A DNA stretch of 64,000 bases from Micromonospora ureilytica (GCF_015751765.1 NZ_JADOTX010000001.1:3534001-3598000); one strand, 5' to 3'. Numbered from the stretch's first letter, positions 42,282-53,554 are shown. Translations and numbers: made by a program. The notes: generated from the sequence alone by a model not told the origin.

Positions 42282-43616
42282 TTGAGAATCAGAAGGAAAC
42301 TGCTACTCGCCCTGGCCGCGTCACTGGTGGCGGCCGGACTGGTGGCCCCCACGGTGGGGCCCGCGTACGCGGCGTCACTGACCGAGGTGACCAGCTTCGG
42401 TGAGAACCCCGGTCGGATGCGCATGCACGTCTACGTGCCGGACAACCGCCCGGCCCGGCCGGCGGTCGTGGTGGCCATGCACGGCTGCGGCGGGTCCGGC
42501 CCGGGCTTTTACTCCGGGAGCGAGTTCGCCAGCCAGGCCGACCGGTACGGATACATCGTGATCTACCCGTCCGCCACCCAGCAGGCCGGGTTCGGCAACT
42601 GCTTCGACACCTGGTCGGACGCCGCCAAGCGGCGTGGCGGAGGCAGCGACCCGGTGTCGATCATCTCGATGATCCGGTACGTGCAACAGCAGTACGCTGC
42701 CGACCCGGACCGGGTCTACGCCACCGGCAGCTCGTCCGGCGGCATGATGACCAACCACATGTTGGCGCTCCACCCCGACGTGTTCAAGGCCGGCGCCGCG
42801 TTCATGGGCGTGCCGTTCAACTGCTTCGCCAACGCGGCGGACTACCCGCCCGGGAGCAGCCAGTGCACCGGCGGGAACATGAACCGGACCCCGCAGCAGT
42901 GGGGCGACGCGGTCCGCCAGGCGTACCCCGGCTACTCCGGGCCCCGCCCGCGGGTGCAGCTGTGGCACGGCACCAACGACACGCTCGTGCCGTACTCGTT
43001 GTTGCAGGAGGCTATCGAGCAGTGGACGAACGTGTTCGGGCTGAGCCAGACACCCACCTCCACCGACACCCCTCAGGCCAACTGGAACCGGCGCCGGTAC
43101 GCCGACAGCAGCGGCACCGTCCAGGTCGAGGCGTACAGCATCCAGGGGGCCGGGCACAGCCTGCCCTCCGGCGGCATGGCCGCGTCCGCGATCGCGTTCT
43201 TCGGACTGACCAACCCCACCACGCCGCCGCCCACCACCCCGCCGCCGACCACGCCGCCGCCGACCACCCCGCCCCCGACCACCCCGCCGCCGGCTTCCGG
43301 CGCCTGTCGGGTGACAGTCGAGGTCAACGCCTGGAACACCGGGCTGACCGAGAACATCACAGTCACGAACACCGGCACCAGCGCCGTCAACGGCTGGTCA
43401 GTGGTCTTCACCCTGCCGGGCGGGCAGACCATCACCTCGGGCTGGAACGCCACCTACTCGCCCAGCTCGGGGCAGGTGACGGCCCGGAACGTCGGCTACA
43501 ACGGCGCCATTCCCGCCAACGGCTCGGTGAGCTTCGGCTTCCAGGCCACCCACACCGGTAACAACGCACGACCGTCCTCGTTCACCCTCAACGGCGCGTC
43601 CTGCACGGTCACCTGA
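42282..43616 (+). CDS. Secreted CE1-type acetylxylan esterase-like protein with CBM2
   Basis: 444 residues. TTG start at 42282, supported by AAGGAG 7 bases upstream and a signal peptide starting right there (1-30, ends GPAYAA). PHB-depolymerase/acetylxylan esterase domain (about 32-305): HGCGGSGPGF, Ser in ATGSSSGGMM, Asp in WHGTNDTLVPY, His in GAGHSLPSGG. A linker of five PTTPP units is followed by CBM2 (about 340-444: CRVTVEVNAWNTGLTENI, NGWSVVFTLPGGQ) with surface tryptophans for cellulose or xylan binding. Deacetylates xylan or related esters outside the cell. Confidence 0.87.
   Translation: MRIRRKLLLALAASLVAAGLVAPTVGPAYAASLTEVTSFGENPGRMRMHVYVPDNRPARPAVVVAMHGCGGSGPGFYSGSEFASQADRYGYIVIYPSATQQAGFGNCFDTWSDAAKRRGGGSDPVSIISMIRYVQQQYAADPDRVYATGSSSGGMMTNHMLALHPDVFKAGAAFMGVPFNCFANAADYPPGSSQCTGGNMNRTPQQWGDAVRQAYPGYSGPRPRVQLWHGTNDTLVPYSLLQEAIEQWTNVFGLSQTPTSTDTPQANWNRRRYADSSGTVQVEAYSIQGAGHSLPSGGMAASAIAFFGLTNPTTPPPTTPPPTTPPPTTPPPTTPPPASGACRVTVEVNAWNTGLTENITVTNTGTSAVNGWSVVFTLPGGQTITSGWNATYSPSSGQVTARNVGYNGAIPANGSVSFGFQATHTGNNARPSSFTLNGASCTVT
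43215..43289 (+). repeat. Five-fold 15-bp repeat encoding a PTTPP linker
   Basis: Tandem 15-base units within the esterase gene encode a flexible Pro/Thr linker between catalytic domain and CBM2; unit number could vary by slippage. Confidence 0.85.
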
Positions 43617-43640
43617 GACCAGGTCGACGTCCATGCGAGC

Positions 43641-43675
43641 GTGCGCCGGTCACCACGAGGTGGTGACCGGCGCAC
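43641..43675. terminator. Strong bidirectional terminator hairpin
   Basis: GTGCGCCGGTCACCAC (43641-43656) and its exact inverse (43660-43675) with a GAG loop; one more pair is possible outside. Between convergent stops at 43616 and 43700. Confidence 0.85.
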
Positions 43676-43699
43676 GAAGCGTTCTGGCCTCGGCCAGGA

Positions 43700-45388
<1,689 letters not shown>

Positions 45389-45458
45389 TGAATGCGGTTG
45401 CCCGGGTGACGCGCTGGCCGCTGGGCGGACAGCCAGCGCATCACCTCCCGCAGGACGC

Positions 45459-47294
45459 CTAACGCCCCAGGATCCGCCACGTCTGGTTCAACGGGCTGCC
45501 CTGGTTGGCCGCCTTGCAGGTCCACTGGTGGACCAGCGCGCCGGCCGCCGTGGATACCGCATTGACATCGACACACTTGCCACTGTGTCGGGCGACGAGT
45601 TGGTAGTCGTGCGAGTCGTTGCCGGAATAGGTCACCTTGCGCAGAGTGAACTGCTGGTTGGGCGCGTTCAGGCAGGTCCACTGGTGCACGGCCGCGCCGT
45701 CGGCGGTGGACACGCCGCTGACGTCGAGGCACTTACCGCTCTGCTGGTTGACCACGGTGTAGGTGTTGGCCACCCCGGCGACCGGACGGAAGTTCCAGAG
45801 CTGCTGGTCACCGCCGTCGCAGTAGTTCTGCTGCTGGACGTTGCCGTCGGCGGTGCTCAGGCCGGCGTTGTTCAGGCACTGCTGGGAGTGCTGGGCCACC
45901 GCCACCGACTGGAAGCCACCGTCCGACGGGGGCAGCAGCGTGACGGCGTAGGTGTCGGTCTGGTTGGTGTACGGCACTGTCACTGTTGCGTTGTTGTTGG
46001 ACACACCGACCACGCTGTTCGAGACGGTGATCGGCCCCGCCACGGCGCCGCCACCGTTGTGTGGGATGCGTTGGGTGAGAACCCGGACCTGGTTGTTCTG
46101 CACGATGCCGCTGGTGGTGTCCAGGCGCTGCAGGTTGACTGTCAGGTTCCCGGTGGTCCGACCACCGCCGACCAGGACCTTCGCCACCCCGGCCGCCTTC
46201 GTGGCGTACGCGTCGTACGACTGGCTGGGGGTCACCGCGACGTTCTCCCCGACCTGGGAGGCGTAGAAGCGGTAGTTCCACCACTCGCCCTTGGGCTGGT
46301 GCTGGCCGGCCGAGTTACGGATCAACAGGTTGCCGAGGTCGTTGTGCAGACTGCCGCCGCTGGCCCAGTTCGCCCGCAGGCCGTCGGCCTTGGCCCGCTC
46401 CAGGCGCGCGATGTACCAGGCGCCGTCGGCCGGGTTCTGCTCGTCGGGCGCGCCGTACTCGTTGATCTGGTACGGAAGTGGGTGGGCGATGCCGCGCGGG
46501 TCGAGGGTGGCGTTGGCGGCGTTGACGTTCGCGACCGGGTCACCGGGCAGTGAGTGCCAGCTGATGATGTCCGGCACGGTGTTGGTCGAGCGCACGAAGT
46601 CCAGGTACTGGTTCCAGAAGGCGTGGTTGGTCGACGGTACGCAGGCGCAGCTCGGCCCGACGATGAGCTGGCTGGGGAACTCCGCCCGGATGCGCTGGTA
46701 GGTCCGACGCCACAGTTCGAGGTACTGGGAGATCGGCCGGTTCCAGAAGATGGTGATGTTGGGTTCGTTCCAGATGTCCCACTGCACCGACAGGCCGGAC
46801 GCCCGGACGTCGTTGATCAGGCGGGTCAGGAAGTTGTCGTAGTCGGTCCAGTTGCCGTTGTCACCGGGGAAGCGGGAGATTCCGGCGCCGTCGGCGCCCC
46901 AGAGGTCGTGCGGCAGGATGATGAACTTCCCGCCGAGGGCTGTGGTCCGACGCGCCTGGGCGAGTGTGGAGTTCCAGCGACGGTCGTAGGTTCCGCCGAC
47001 CCAGCCACTCCCCGGAAGCTGCGCGCCGCCGGCGCGCATGTACTGGAACTTGACGTCGCGGTAGAAGTGGTCGGCGGGACCGCTGGCGTTCTCGGTCATG
47101 CCGTAGATCCAGCCGGAGGCGCGGTAGGTCGGCGCACCGCTGGTGGTGGAGAAGTTGACGCTTATCGACTCGTCGGCGGCCTGGGCTGGGGACGAGACGA
47201 CGGTGACGGCGGCAGCGGCGGCGAGCAGGCCGACGACGAGTCGGGCCACGAACACACGGGCTCGTCCGGACCTGCTGCGGGACGGGGTCTTCAC
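45459..47294 (-). CDS. Secreted GH39-like clan A glycosidase with C-terminal ricin lectin
   Basis: 611 residues from the GTG at 47294 (AAGGAG, 6-base spacing); a longer in-frame ATG at 47360 lies in the promoter. Signal peptide about 1-40 (ends PAQAADES). TIM barrel about 45-400 with acid/base Glu in WDIWNEPNITIFW and a nucleophile Glu in YQINEYGAPDE; C-terminal sandwich (about 400-470); CBM13 lectin (about 475-611). GH39 includes beta-xylosidases and arabinofuranosidases that release Gal-Ara from arabinogalactan. Same operator as the GH54 gene and the ABC importer, so an arabinose-containing glycan is the likely substrate. Confidence 0.75.
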   Translation of the reverse strand: MKTPSRSRSGRARVFVARLVVGLLAAAAAVTVVSSPAQAADESISVNFSTTSGAPTYRASGWIYGMTENASGPADHFYRDVKFQYMRAGGAQLPGSGWVGGTYDRRWNSTLAQARRTTALGGKFIILPHDLWGADGAGISRFPGDNGNWTDYDNFLTRLINDVRASGLSVQWDIWNEPNITIFWNRPISQYLELWRRTYQRIRAEFPSQLIVGPSCACVPSTNHAFWNQYLDFVRSTNTVPDIISWHSLPGDPVANVNAANATLDPRGIAHPLPYQINEYGAPDEQNPADGAWYIARLERAKADGLRANWASGGSLHNDLGNLLIRNSAGQHQPKGEWWNYRFYASQVGENVAVTPSQSYDAYATKAAGVAKVLVGGGRTTGNLTVNLQRLDTTSGIVQNNQVRVLTQRIPHNGGGAVAGPITVSNSVVGVSNNNATVTVPYTNQTDTYAVTLLPPSDGGFQSVAVAQHSQQCLNNAGLSTADGNVQQQNYCDGGDQQLWNFRPVAGVANTYTVVNQQSGKCLDVSGVSTADGAAVHQWTCLNAPNQQFTLRKVTYSGNDSHDYQLVARHSGKCVDVNAVSTAAGALVHQWTCKAANQGSPLNQTWRILGR

Positions 47295-47344
47295 GGGCGG
47301 CTCCTTGGTGGGGCGCGGGGGACGCTCTCCGGAGGGCAGCGCTT

Positions 47345-47392
47345 GCGAATCGATTCGCACGGATCGTAGGACTGGGAACTGAACCGTGTCAA
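47345..47392 (-). promoter_or_regulatory. GH39-like gene promoter with LacI operator
   Basis: Minus-strand TTGACA (47392-47387), 18-base spacer, TACGAT (47368-47363), then GCGAATCGATTCGC (47345-47358), a perfect 14-bp palindrome. Confidence 0.82.
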
Positions 47393-47455
47393 TGAAGTGA
47401 CGGCCCGGTGACGTCCGTGTTGCCCAGCGATCCTCCCAGCGCGGCCAACTGACTC

Positions 47456-47514
47456 TTGACCCCTGGGCACGGCCAGACCTATCTTCGGGCGAACCGATTC
47501 GTCGAATCGATTCG
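47456..47514 (+). promoter_or_regulatory. ABC operon promoter with double LacI operator
   Basis: TTGACC (47456-47461), 18-base spacer, TATCTT (47480-47485), then two adjoining sites: CGAACCGATTCG (47490-47501) and CGAATCGATTCG (47503-47514), 13 bases centre to centre. Confidence 0.8.
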
Positions 47515-47593
47515 CCTCATGGTTGGACTGGTCCAGCCCGCGACGATCAACCCACACACCACACCTGACGATCGATTTGAAGTGAGGCACCAC

Positions 47594-48832
47594 ATGACCG
47601 GACTCAGCCGTCGGCGGCGCCTGGCCGCCGTCGCCGTGATAGCTCTCGCCGCAGTGACAGGCAGTGCCTGCTCGTCGTCCGCCGACGGCCCGAACGACGG
47701 CGGCGCCTACCTCGTCTGGGACCCGTACCCGCAGTTCGCCGACGACTCCGAGTGGGTGGCGCTACTCAAGAAGTGCGGCACCTCCGCCGGGGTGACTGTC
47801 GAGCGGACCGGCTACGACACCACCGACCTGACCAACAAGGCGCTGCTCGCCGCCCAGCAGGGAAACTCACCGGACGTGCTGATCGTGGACAACCCGGTCA
47901 TCTCGACTCTGGCCGAGGCCGGTGCGCTCACCACCACCGACGACAACAAGCTGGACGTCTCGGCCATGGAGAAGAACCTGCTCGGCGCCGGCCAGAGCGA
48001 CGGCAAGACCTACGGCGTGCCGATCGGGGCGAACACCCTCGCCCTCTACTACAACAAGGATCTGCTCACCGCCGCCGGCGTCGATCCCGCCGCCGTCAAG
48101 GACTGGACGTCACTGACCGCGGCACTGACCAAGGTCAAGGCCAAGGGGAAGAAGGGCATCACCTTCTCCGCGATCGGCACCGAGGAGGGCAGCTTCCAGT
48201 TCCTGCCCTGGTTCTGGGGCTCGGGTGCGCAACTGACGAGTCTCGACTCACCGCAGGCGGTGTCCGCGCTGACGCTCTGGACCGACTGGCTCAAGGAAGG
48301 CCACGCCCCGAACTCGGTCATCAACAACACCCAGACCACGAGCTGGCAGGAGTTCGCCACCGGCAACTACGCGTTCGCCGAGAACGGCACCTGGCAACTG
48401 GCAAACGCGGAGAAGCTCGGCTTCTCGTACGGCACGATCCCGATCCCGGCCAGCGCGGGCGGGCCCGCCCCGGCACCCACCGGTGGTGAGTTCGTCTCCA
48501 TTCCGGTGCAGAAGAACACCGGCCGGTACGAGGCGTCGCAGAAGCTCGTCACCTGTCTGACCAACGCCGACAACCTCCTCACCACGGACACCACGCTGTC
48601 CTACGTCGCACCCGTCGCCGCCGTTCAGGAGCGACAGGCGACCTCGGACCCCAAGCTCAAGGTCTGGGTGGAGGCGGTCCGGGCGGCCAAGGGTCGCACC
48701 GGTGACAACCTCGGCACGAAGTACCCGAAGATCTCCGAATCGCTGTGGACCGCCGTGCAGTCGGCCCTGAGCGGCGGGAAGTCGCCCCAGGAGGCACTGA
48801 CCGCCGCGCAGACCGCGGCCACGACCAGGTAA
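47594..48832 (+). CDS. Sugar ABC transporter substrate-binding lipoprotein (CUT1)
   Basis: 412 residues from the ATG at 47594 (GTGAGG upstream; the longer open frame begins in the promoter). Lipobox TGSACSSS. Family-1 binding fold: YLVWDPYPQFADDSEWVALL, GNSPDVLIVDNP, NTLALYYNKDLL. First gene of the operon with the permeases at 48851 and 49819 and the GH63-like gene at 50699. Controlled by the double operator at 47490-47514. Confidence 0.9.
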   Translation: MTGLSRRRRLAAVAVIALAAVTGSACSSSADGPNDGGAYLVWDPYPQFADDSEWVALLKKCGTSAGVTVERTGYDTTDLTNKALLAAQQGNSPDVLIVDNPVISTLAEAGALTTTDDNKLDVSAMEKNLLGAGQSDGKTYGVPIGANTLALYYNKDLLTAAGVDPAAVKDWTSLTAALTKVKAKGKKGITFSAIGTEEGSFQFLPWFWGSGAQLTSLDSPQAVSALTLWTDWLKEGHAPNSVINNTQTTSWQEFATGNYAFAENGTWQLANAEKLGFSYGTIPIPASAGGPAPAPTGGEFVSIPVQKNTGRYEASQKLVTCLTNADNLLTTDTTLSYVAPVAAVQERQATSDPKLKVWVEAVRAAKGRTGDNLGTKYPKISESLWTAVQSALSGGKSPQEALTAAQTAATTR

Positions 48833-48850
48833 GCGATCCGAACCGACACC

Positions 48851-49822
48851 ATGCCCTCCACGACCGAGACCTCCACTGCCGTACGAGACCAGGGCGGGGC
48901 GGCGAACGCCGCCCCGTCCGGGCCTCCCCCGTCCCGTGCCCGCCGGCCCAACCGATGGTTGGCGTGGGGCTTCCTGGCCCCCGTGACCATCTACCTGGTG
49001 GCCTTCTACGCCTACCCGCTCTACCGCAACGTCGAGTTGAGCCTGCGGGAGTACACAGTCCGCTCGTTCGTGCAGGGCGGGGCGCCCTTCGCCGGCCTCG
49101 ACAACTATCGGACGGTCCTGACCGACCCGGCCTTCGGGCCGACGCTGACGCACACAGTGGTCTTCACCGCGGCCTCGCTCGCCTTCCAGTTCACCATCGG
49201 CATGGCCCTGGCCCTCTTCTTCTACAACCACTTCCCGCTGTCGCGCACGCTGCGGGCGCTGTTCCTCGTACCGTGGCTGCTGCCACTGATCGTCTCGGCG
49301 TCGACCTGGTCGTGGCTGCTCAACAGCGACTCGGGGCTGGTCAACTCGGCGCTCGGCGTGGTGGGAATCGACCCGGTCAACTGGCTCACCTCGCCGGGCT
49401 GGTCGCTGACCTCGGTGATCATCGCGAACATCTGGATCGGCATCCCGTTCAACCTGGTGGTGCTGTACAGCGGCCTGCAGGCGATCCCGACAGAGATGTA
49501 CGAGGCGTCCGCGCTCGACGGCGCGACGGGATGGCAACGGTTCTGGGGGATCACCTTCCCGCTGCTGCGTCCCGTCTCCCTGATCACGCTGCTGCTGGGG
49601 CTGATCTACACGCTGAAGGTCTTCGACATCATCTGGATCATGACGAAGGGCGGCCCGACCAGCTCCTCGGCCACGCTCGCCACCTGGTCGTACCGGCTCG
49701 GCTTCGGCAATCTGCTGCCCGAGTTCGGCCCGGGCGCGGCCATCGGGAACCTGCTCATCGTGCTGGCTCTGGTCGCCGGCCTCGTCTACATCCGAATCGA
49801 GCGGAGGCAGCAGCTGCGATGA
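48851..49822 (+). CDS. CUT1 sugar ABC permease (MalF type)
   Basis: 323 residues; ATG at 48851, 18 bases after the binding-protein stop. Six helices beginning WLAWGFLAPVTIYLVAFYAY; EAA loop EASALDGATGWQRFWGITFP. Overlaps the next permease by ATGA. As with the other CUT1 systems here, no ATPase gene is nearby. Confidence 0.9.
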   Translation: MPSTTETSTAVRDQGGAANAAPSGPPPSRARRPNRWLAWGFLAPVTIYLVAFYAYPLYRNVELSLREYTVRSFVQGGAPFAGLDNYRTVLTDPAFGPTLTHTVVFTAASLAFQFTIGMALALFFYNHFPLSRTLRALFLVPWLLPLIVSASTWSWLLNSDSGLVNSALGVVGIDPVNWLTSPGWSLTSVIIANIWIGIPFNLVVLYSGLQAIPTEMYEASALDGATGWQRFWGITFPLLRPVSLITLLLGLIYTLKVFDIIWIMTKGGPTSSSATLATWSYRLGFGNLLPEFGPGAAIGNLLIVLALVAGLVYIRIERRQQLR

Positions 49823-50643
49823 CCACGTCTACGCCTCGGGCCTGGTGGAAGACAGGCGTCGGCCTGGTGCTGACCGGGCTGATGCTCTTCCCCGTCTACT
49901 GGATGATCAACGTGTCGTTCACCCGGGACCAGGACATGCGGGCCAGTCCCCCGCACCTGTTCCCCACCAACGGCACCCTGGACGGCTACCGGGCGGTGCT
50001 CGACCAGCAACTGCCGTACCTCGGCACCAGCTTCCTGGTCGGCCTCGGCACGGTGGCGCTGACCGTGGCGCTGGCCGCCCCCGCCGGCTACGCGCTGGCG
50101 AAGCTGCGGCCACCCGGCGGCCCGGCGCTGAGTTTCGTGCTGCTGATCGCGCAGATGATCCCGGGAATCATCATGGCGATGGGCTTCTACGCCATCTTCC
50201 TCACTCTCGGTGTCCTGAACACGCTGCCCGGCCTGATCCTGGCCGACACCACGCTCGCGGTGCCGTTCGCCGTCCTGATCTTCACGGCCTTCATGTCCGG
50301 CATCCCCGACGAGCTGCTCCAGGCCGCCGTGGTCGACGGCGCCGGCCAGCTGCGGACCTTCTGGTCGGTAGTGCTGCCGGTCAGCCGCAACTCGATCGTC
50401 ACAGTGTCGCTCTTCGCGTTCCTGTGGTCCTGGTCGGACTTCATCTTCGCCTCGACCCTGGCCGGCGGCGGCGACCACCAGCCGATCACCCTCGGCATCT
50501 ACCACTACATCGGCAACAACAACCAGCAGTGGAACGCCATCATGGCCACCGCCGTCGTCGCCTCGATCCCCGCCGCCGTGCTGCTGATCCTGGCCCAGCG
50601 GTACGTCTCGATGGGCGTGACCGCCGGCGCCGTCAAGGACTGA
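49819..50643 (+). CDS. CUT1 sugar ABC permease (MalG type)
   Basis: 274 residues; ATG at 49819 overlaps the preceding stop. Helices start TGVGLVLTGLMLFPVYWMIN; the EAA-type loop is QAAVVDGAGQLRTFWSVVLP; C terminus VTAGAVKD. Forms the channel with the product of 48851. Confidence 0.9.
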   Translation: MTTSTPRAWWKTGVGLVLTGLMLFPVYWMINVSFTRDQDMRASPPHLFPTNGTLDGYRAVLDQQLPYLGTSFLVGLGTVALTVALAAPAGYALAKLRPPGGPALSFVLLIAQMIPGIIMAMGFYAIFLTLGVLNTLPGLILADTTLAVPFAVLIFTAFMSGIPDELLQAAVVDGAGQLRTFWSVVLPVSRNSIVTVSLFAFLWSWSDFIFASTLAGGGDHQPITLGIYHYIGNNNQQWNAIMATAVVASIPAAVLLILAQRYVSMGVTAGAVKD

Positions 50644-50698
50644 CCATCCGCGGCGGTCAAGGACGACCACCCGCACCACAGAAAGGCACCCGCCACCC

Positions 50699-52411
50699 AT
50701 GACCGTCGCCCCGTCCGGTCCGGAGTTCGGAATCCAGGACATCCCGTTCAGCTACCGAGGATCCTGGTTCAACATCTCCCCGGTGGTAGCCGAGAAGACG
50801 TACGCCGACGACCTGCACCTGGTCTCCCACCAGACCGGGCTGCATCCCGTACTGCGCCTCACCCCCACTGTCGCCGGCACCACAGTCGTCGCCACACCGG
50901 CCCTGCTGACCTGGCGCCACGGGGCCGACCGGATCGAGGCCGTCTACGACGGGCCGGACACCCTGCGGATCCGGGGCCACCGGCTCGGCCTGCGGGTGGC
51001 CGCGGCCGCGCACACCCTCACCCCGTTCAGTGGCACCTACCTGTACGCCGACCCGGTCGACGGATCGCACGTGTTCACCTCGTACGAGACCGGTCGTCGC
51101 TACCGGGTCACGGTGCTCTCCGGCGCTCTGTCCCGAACCGACGGCACGCAGGCGCTCGGCACCGCCGACCGGTCCCTGGACCTTCCCGGCGACCAGCCCT
51201 GGGAAATCGCGATCGAGGAGTACGCCACCGCTCGCCCCCCGTACGCCGGATCCGTCACCTTCGAGCAGTTGTGCCGCGACCGGCTCGCGGAGTTCACCGC
51301 GTTCGTCGATGCGATAGCGCCCTGGCGTGGTGCGGAGACCCCGGCCGCCGAGTTGGCCGCGTACGTCCTGTGGTCGGCCACTGTCGCCCCGGCGGGCTTC
51401 GTCACCCGGCCGGCCGTCCTGATGTCCAAGCACTGGATGGACAAGGTGTGGAGCTGGGACCACTGCTTCAACGCGATCGCCCTGGCGGCCGGCGAGCCGG
51501 AGTTGGCCTGGCACCAGTTCCAGTTGCCCTTCGACCACCAGGACGAGGCCGGCGCCCTCCCCGACTCGGTCACCCACTCCGAGGTCCTGCACAACTACGT
51601 CAAGCCCCCCATCCACGGCTGGGCCCTCCGTCACCTGCGCCGACGCCTTCCCCAGCCGCCGGACCGGGCGGCGCTGGCGCAGACGTACGACCGGCTTGCC
51701 CGCTGGACCGAGTTCTGGCTCGACGCGCGGCGCGCCCCCGGCCACGACCTGCCGCACTACCAACACGGCAACGACAGCGGCTGGGACAACGCCACCACCT
51801 TCGACGACAACCGGGTCCTCGAGACGGCTGACCTCGCCGCGTTCCTGGTATCGCAGCTTCGCTGCCTCGCCGACCTCGCCACCGAACTGGGTGAGCCCGC
51901 CGCTCGCTGGTCCCGGGAGGCCGACCGGATCCACGGGGCCATGCTGCGCGACCTGTGGGACGGCGAACGCTTCTGCGCCCAGGACCCCCACACCGGGCAC
52001 CGGCGCAGGAGCCGCAGCCTGCTCGACCTGATGCCCATCGCACTCGGGGCCGACCTGCCGGCCCCGGTGGCCGCCGCGCTGGCGCGCGGCGTCGAAACCC
52101 ACCTGACCACGCACGGGCTGGCCACCGAGCCGACGGACTCGGCCCACTACCTCGCCGACGGCTACTGGCGTGGCCCGATCTGGGCACCCTCCACGGTCCT
52201 GGTCGAGGACGGCCTGCGCCGAGCGGGACAGACCAGGATCGCCGACGACATCAGTCGACGATTCCTCGCGCTGTGCGAGAAGTCCGGCTTCGCGGAGAAC
52301 TTCGACGCCGAAACCGGCACCGGGCTCCGGGACCGCGCGTACACCTGGACCGCCAGCAGCTACCTCATCCTCGCCGCCGCCCAGGAGGAACGGAGGGTCA
52401 GCGGCGGGTAG
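50699..52411 (+). CDS. Cytoplasmic GH63-like (alpha/alpha)6-barrel glycosidase
   Basis: 570 residues, ATG at 50699, 55 bases after the permease. No signal peptide. N-terminal beta-sandwich about 1-200; (alpha/alpha)6 barrel about 205-570 with signatures WSWDHCFNAIAL, FDHQDEAGALPD, GNDSGWDNATTFDD (candidate catalytic acid Asp) and YWRGPIWAPSTVLVEDG, as in GH63/GH37-type and mannosylglycerate-hydrolase-like proteins. Family members cleave alpha-linked Glc or Man, so it may process an alpha-capped oligosaccharide imported by the same operon. Exact bond unknown. Confidence 0.78.
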   Translation: MTVAPSGPEFGIQDIPFSYRGSWFNISPVVAEKTYADDLHLVSHQTGLHPVLRLTPTVAGTTVVATPALLTWRHGADRIEAVYDGPDTLRIRGHRLGLRVAAAAHTLTPFSGTYLYADPVDGSHVFTSYETGRRYRVTVLSGALSRTDGTQALGTADRSLDLPGDQPWEIAIEEYATARPPYAGSVTFEQLCRDRLAEFTAFVDAIAPWRGAETPAAELAAYVLWSATVAPAGFVTRPAVLMSKHWMDKVWSWDHCFNAIALAAGEPELAWHQFQLPFDHQDEAGALPDSVTHSEVLHNYVKPPIHGWALRHLRRRLPQPPDRAALAQTYDRLARWTEFWLDARRAPGHDLPHYQHGNDSGWDNATTFDDNRVLETADLAAFLVSQLRCLADLATELGEPAARWSREADRIHGAMLRDLWDGERFCAQDPHTGHRRRSRSLLDLMPIALGADLPAPVAAALARGVETHLTTHGLATEPTDSAHYLADGYWRGPIWAPSTVLVEDGLRRAGQTRIADDISRRFLALCEKSGFAENFDAETGTGLRDRAYTWTASSYLILAAAQEERRVSGG

Positions 52412-52421
52412 CCGGGCCGAA

Positions 52422-53435
52422 TCAGCGGGCCCGGACCGGACCGGTGCTGGAACGCAACGAGATGGGCGGGCTGTACAGGCGGTGTCGCGGCACGGCGCCG
52501 GGCGCCGCGATGATCTCCAGCAGCAGCGACACCGCCTCGGCGCCCATCTCGACCATCGGCACGTCGGCGGCTGTCAACGGCGGGCGGAAATCCTCCGCCC
52601 AGTGCTGCGCGGCGACTCCGGTGACGGAGAAGTCGCGGGGCACGGACAACCCGGCGCCGGTCAACGCGCGCTGCATTCCGGGCAGTGCGGCCTCGTTGAT
52701 GGTGGCCACCGCAGTGACCTCCGGGTGCGTCGCGAGTAGCTGCTCCATACACGCCTCGCCGGAGGCGGTGTCGTCAGCGCTGGAGACCTCCACGCCGGTC
52801 AGACCCCGCTCCAGCGCCGCCGTACGGAAGCCGGCCAGCGCGCGATGGCTGGGACCGTATCCGGCGGCCACCAACTCGGCGGACCGGTTCACGAGTGCCA
52901 CGTGCCGGTGCCCCAGATCGGCCAGGTGCTGCACGCACCGGGCGATCAGCCCGGCGTAGTCGATGTCGATCCAGCTCATCCCGTGCGGCTCGGCCGTCCG
53001 ACCGATAGTGACGAACGGCAACCCGGCCTTGGTCAGCCGAGTCACCCGGTCGTCCGCCAACCGGATCTCCATCAGGACCACGCCGTCCACCCGGCGACCG
53101 GTGACGATCCGCTCGAACGACCGGTCATGGTCGCCGCCGGAGGGCGACAGCAACACATCGAGGTCATGGCGGGCGGCCGCCTCGACGACGCTGGCGACGA
53201 AGCCCAGCTGCATGTCGGTCAACCGCTGGCTCGCCGGCGGGATGACCAGCCCGAGGGTGCGGGTGCGCCCCTCCTTGAGAGCACGGGCGCTGGCGTTCGG
53301 TCGGTAGTCCAACTCGTCGATGACCGACTGGATCCGTTGCCGGGTCGCCTCCGACACGCTGCGTTTTCCGCTGAGCACGTAGGAAACGGTGCTGCGGGAC
53401 ACCCCCGCCCGGCGAGCGATCTCCCCGATGTTCAT
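52422..53435 (-). CDS. LacI-family transcriptional repressor
   Basis: 337 residues from the ATG at 53435 (GAGGG at 6 bases). N-terminal HTH (INIGEIARRAGVSRSTVSYVLSG-type motif starting at residue 2) and hinge PNASARALKEGRTRTLGL, followed by the effector domain. A CGAATCGATT half-operator lies 11 bases upstream, suggesting autoregulation. The convergent GH63-like gene ends 10 bases away, and the operators at 45341, 47345 and 47490-47514 have the same core, so it probably controls that arabinoglycan set. Confidence 0.9.
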   Translation of the reverse strand: MNIGEIARRAGVSRSTVSYVLSGKRSVSEATRQRIQSVIDELDYRPNASARALKEGRTRTLGLVIPPASQRLTDMQLGFVASVVEAAARHDLDVLLSPSGGDHDRSFERIVTGRRVDGVVLMEIRLADDRVTRLTKAGLPFVTIGRTAEPHGMSWIDIDYAGLIARCVQHLADLGHRHVALVNRSAELVAAGYGPSHRALAGFRTAALERGLTGVEVSSADDTASGEACMEQLLATHPEVTAVATINEAALPGMQRALTGAGLSVPRDFSVTGVAAQHWAEDFRPPLTAADVPMVEMGAEAVSLLLEIIAAPGAVPRHRLYSPPISLRSSTGPVRAR

Positions 53436-53445
53436 CAATCGCCCT

Positions 53446-53457
53446 CGAATCGATTTT
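53446..53457 (-). promoter_or_regulatory. Partial LacI operator before its own gene
   Basis: CGAATCGATTTT: 10 of 12 bases of the CGAATCGATTCG palindrome. Its place in the leader fits weak self-repression. Confidence 0.5.
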
Positions 53458-53554
53458 TGCCCCGACACGGGGACGCACCTTGCTCGGCTGACCAGCATAT
53501 CCGTCCTCAGGCTCATCGATCGACGACCAACGCGTGGCAACTAGCGCTAATCGA

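Noticed and set aside
43215..43289. Short tandem repeats resembling a CRISPR-like array
   Set aside because: They are 15-base in-frame units encoding a PTTPP linker, without spacers; no cas genes.
47294..47360. Longer start (47360) for the GH39-like gene
   Set aside because: Lies within the operator and -10; the GTG at 47294 has a proper ribosome site and signal peptide.
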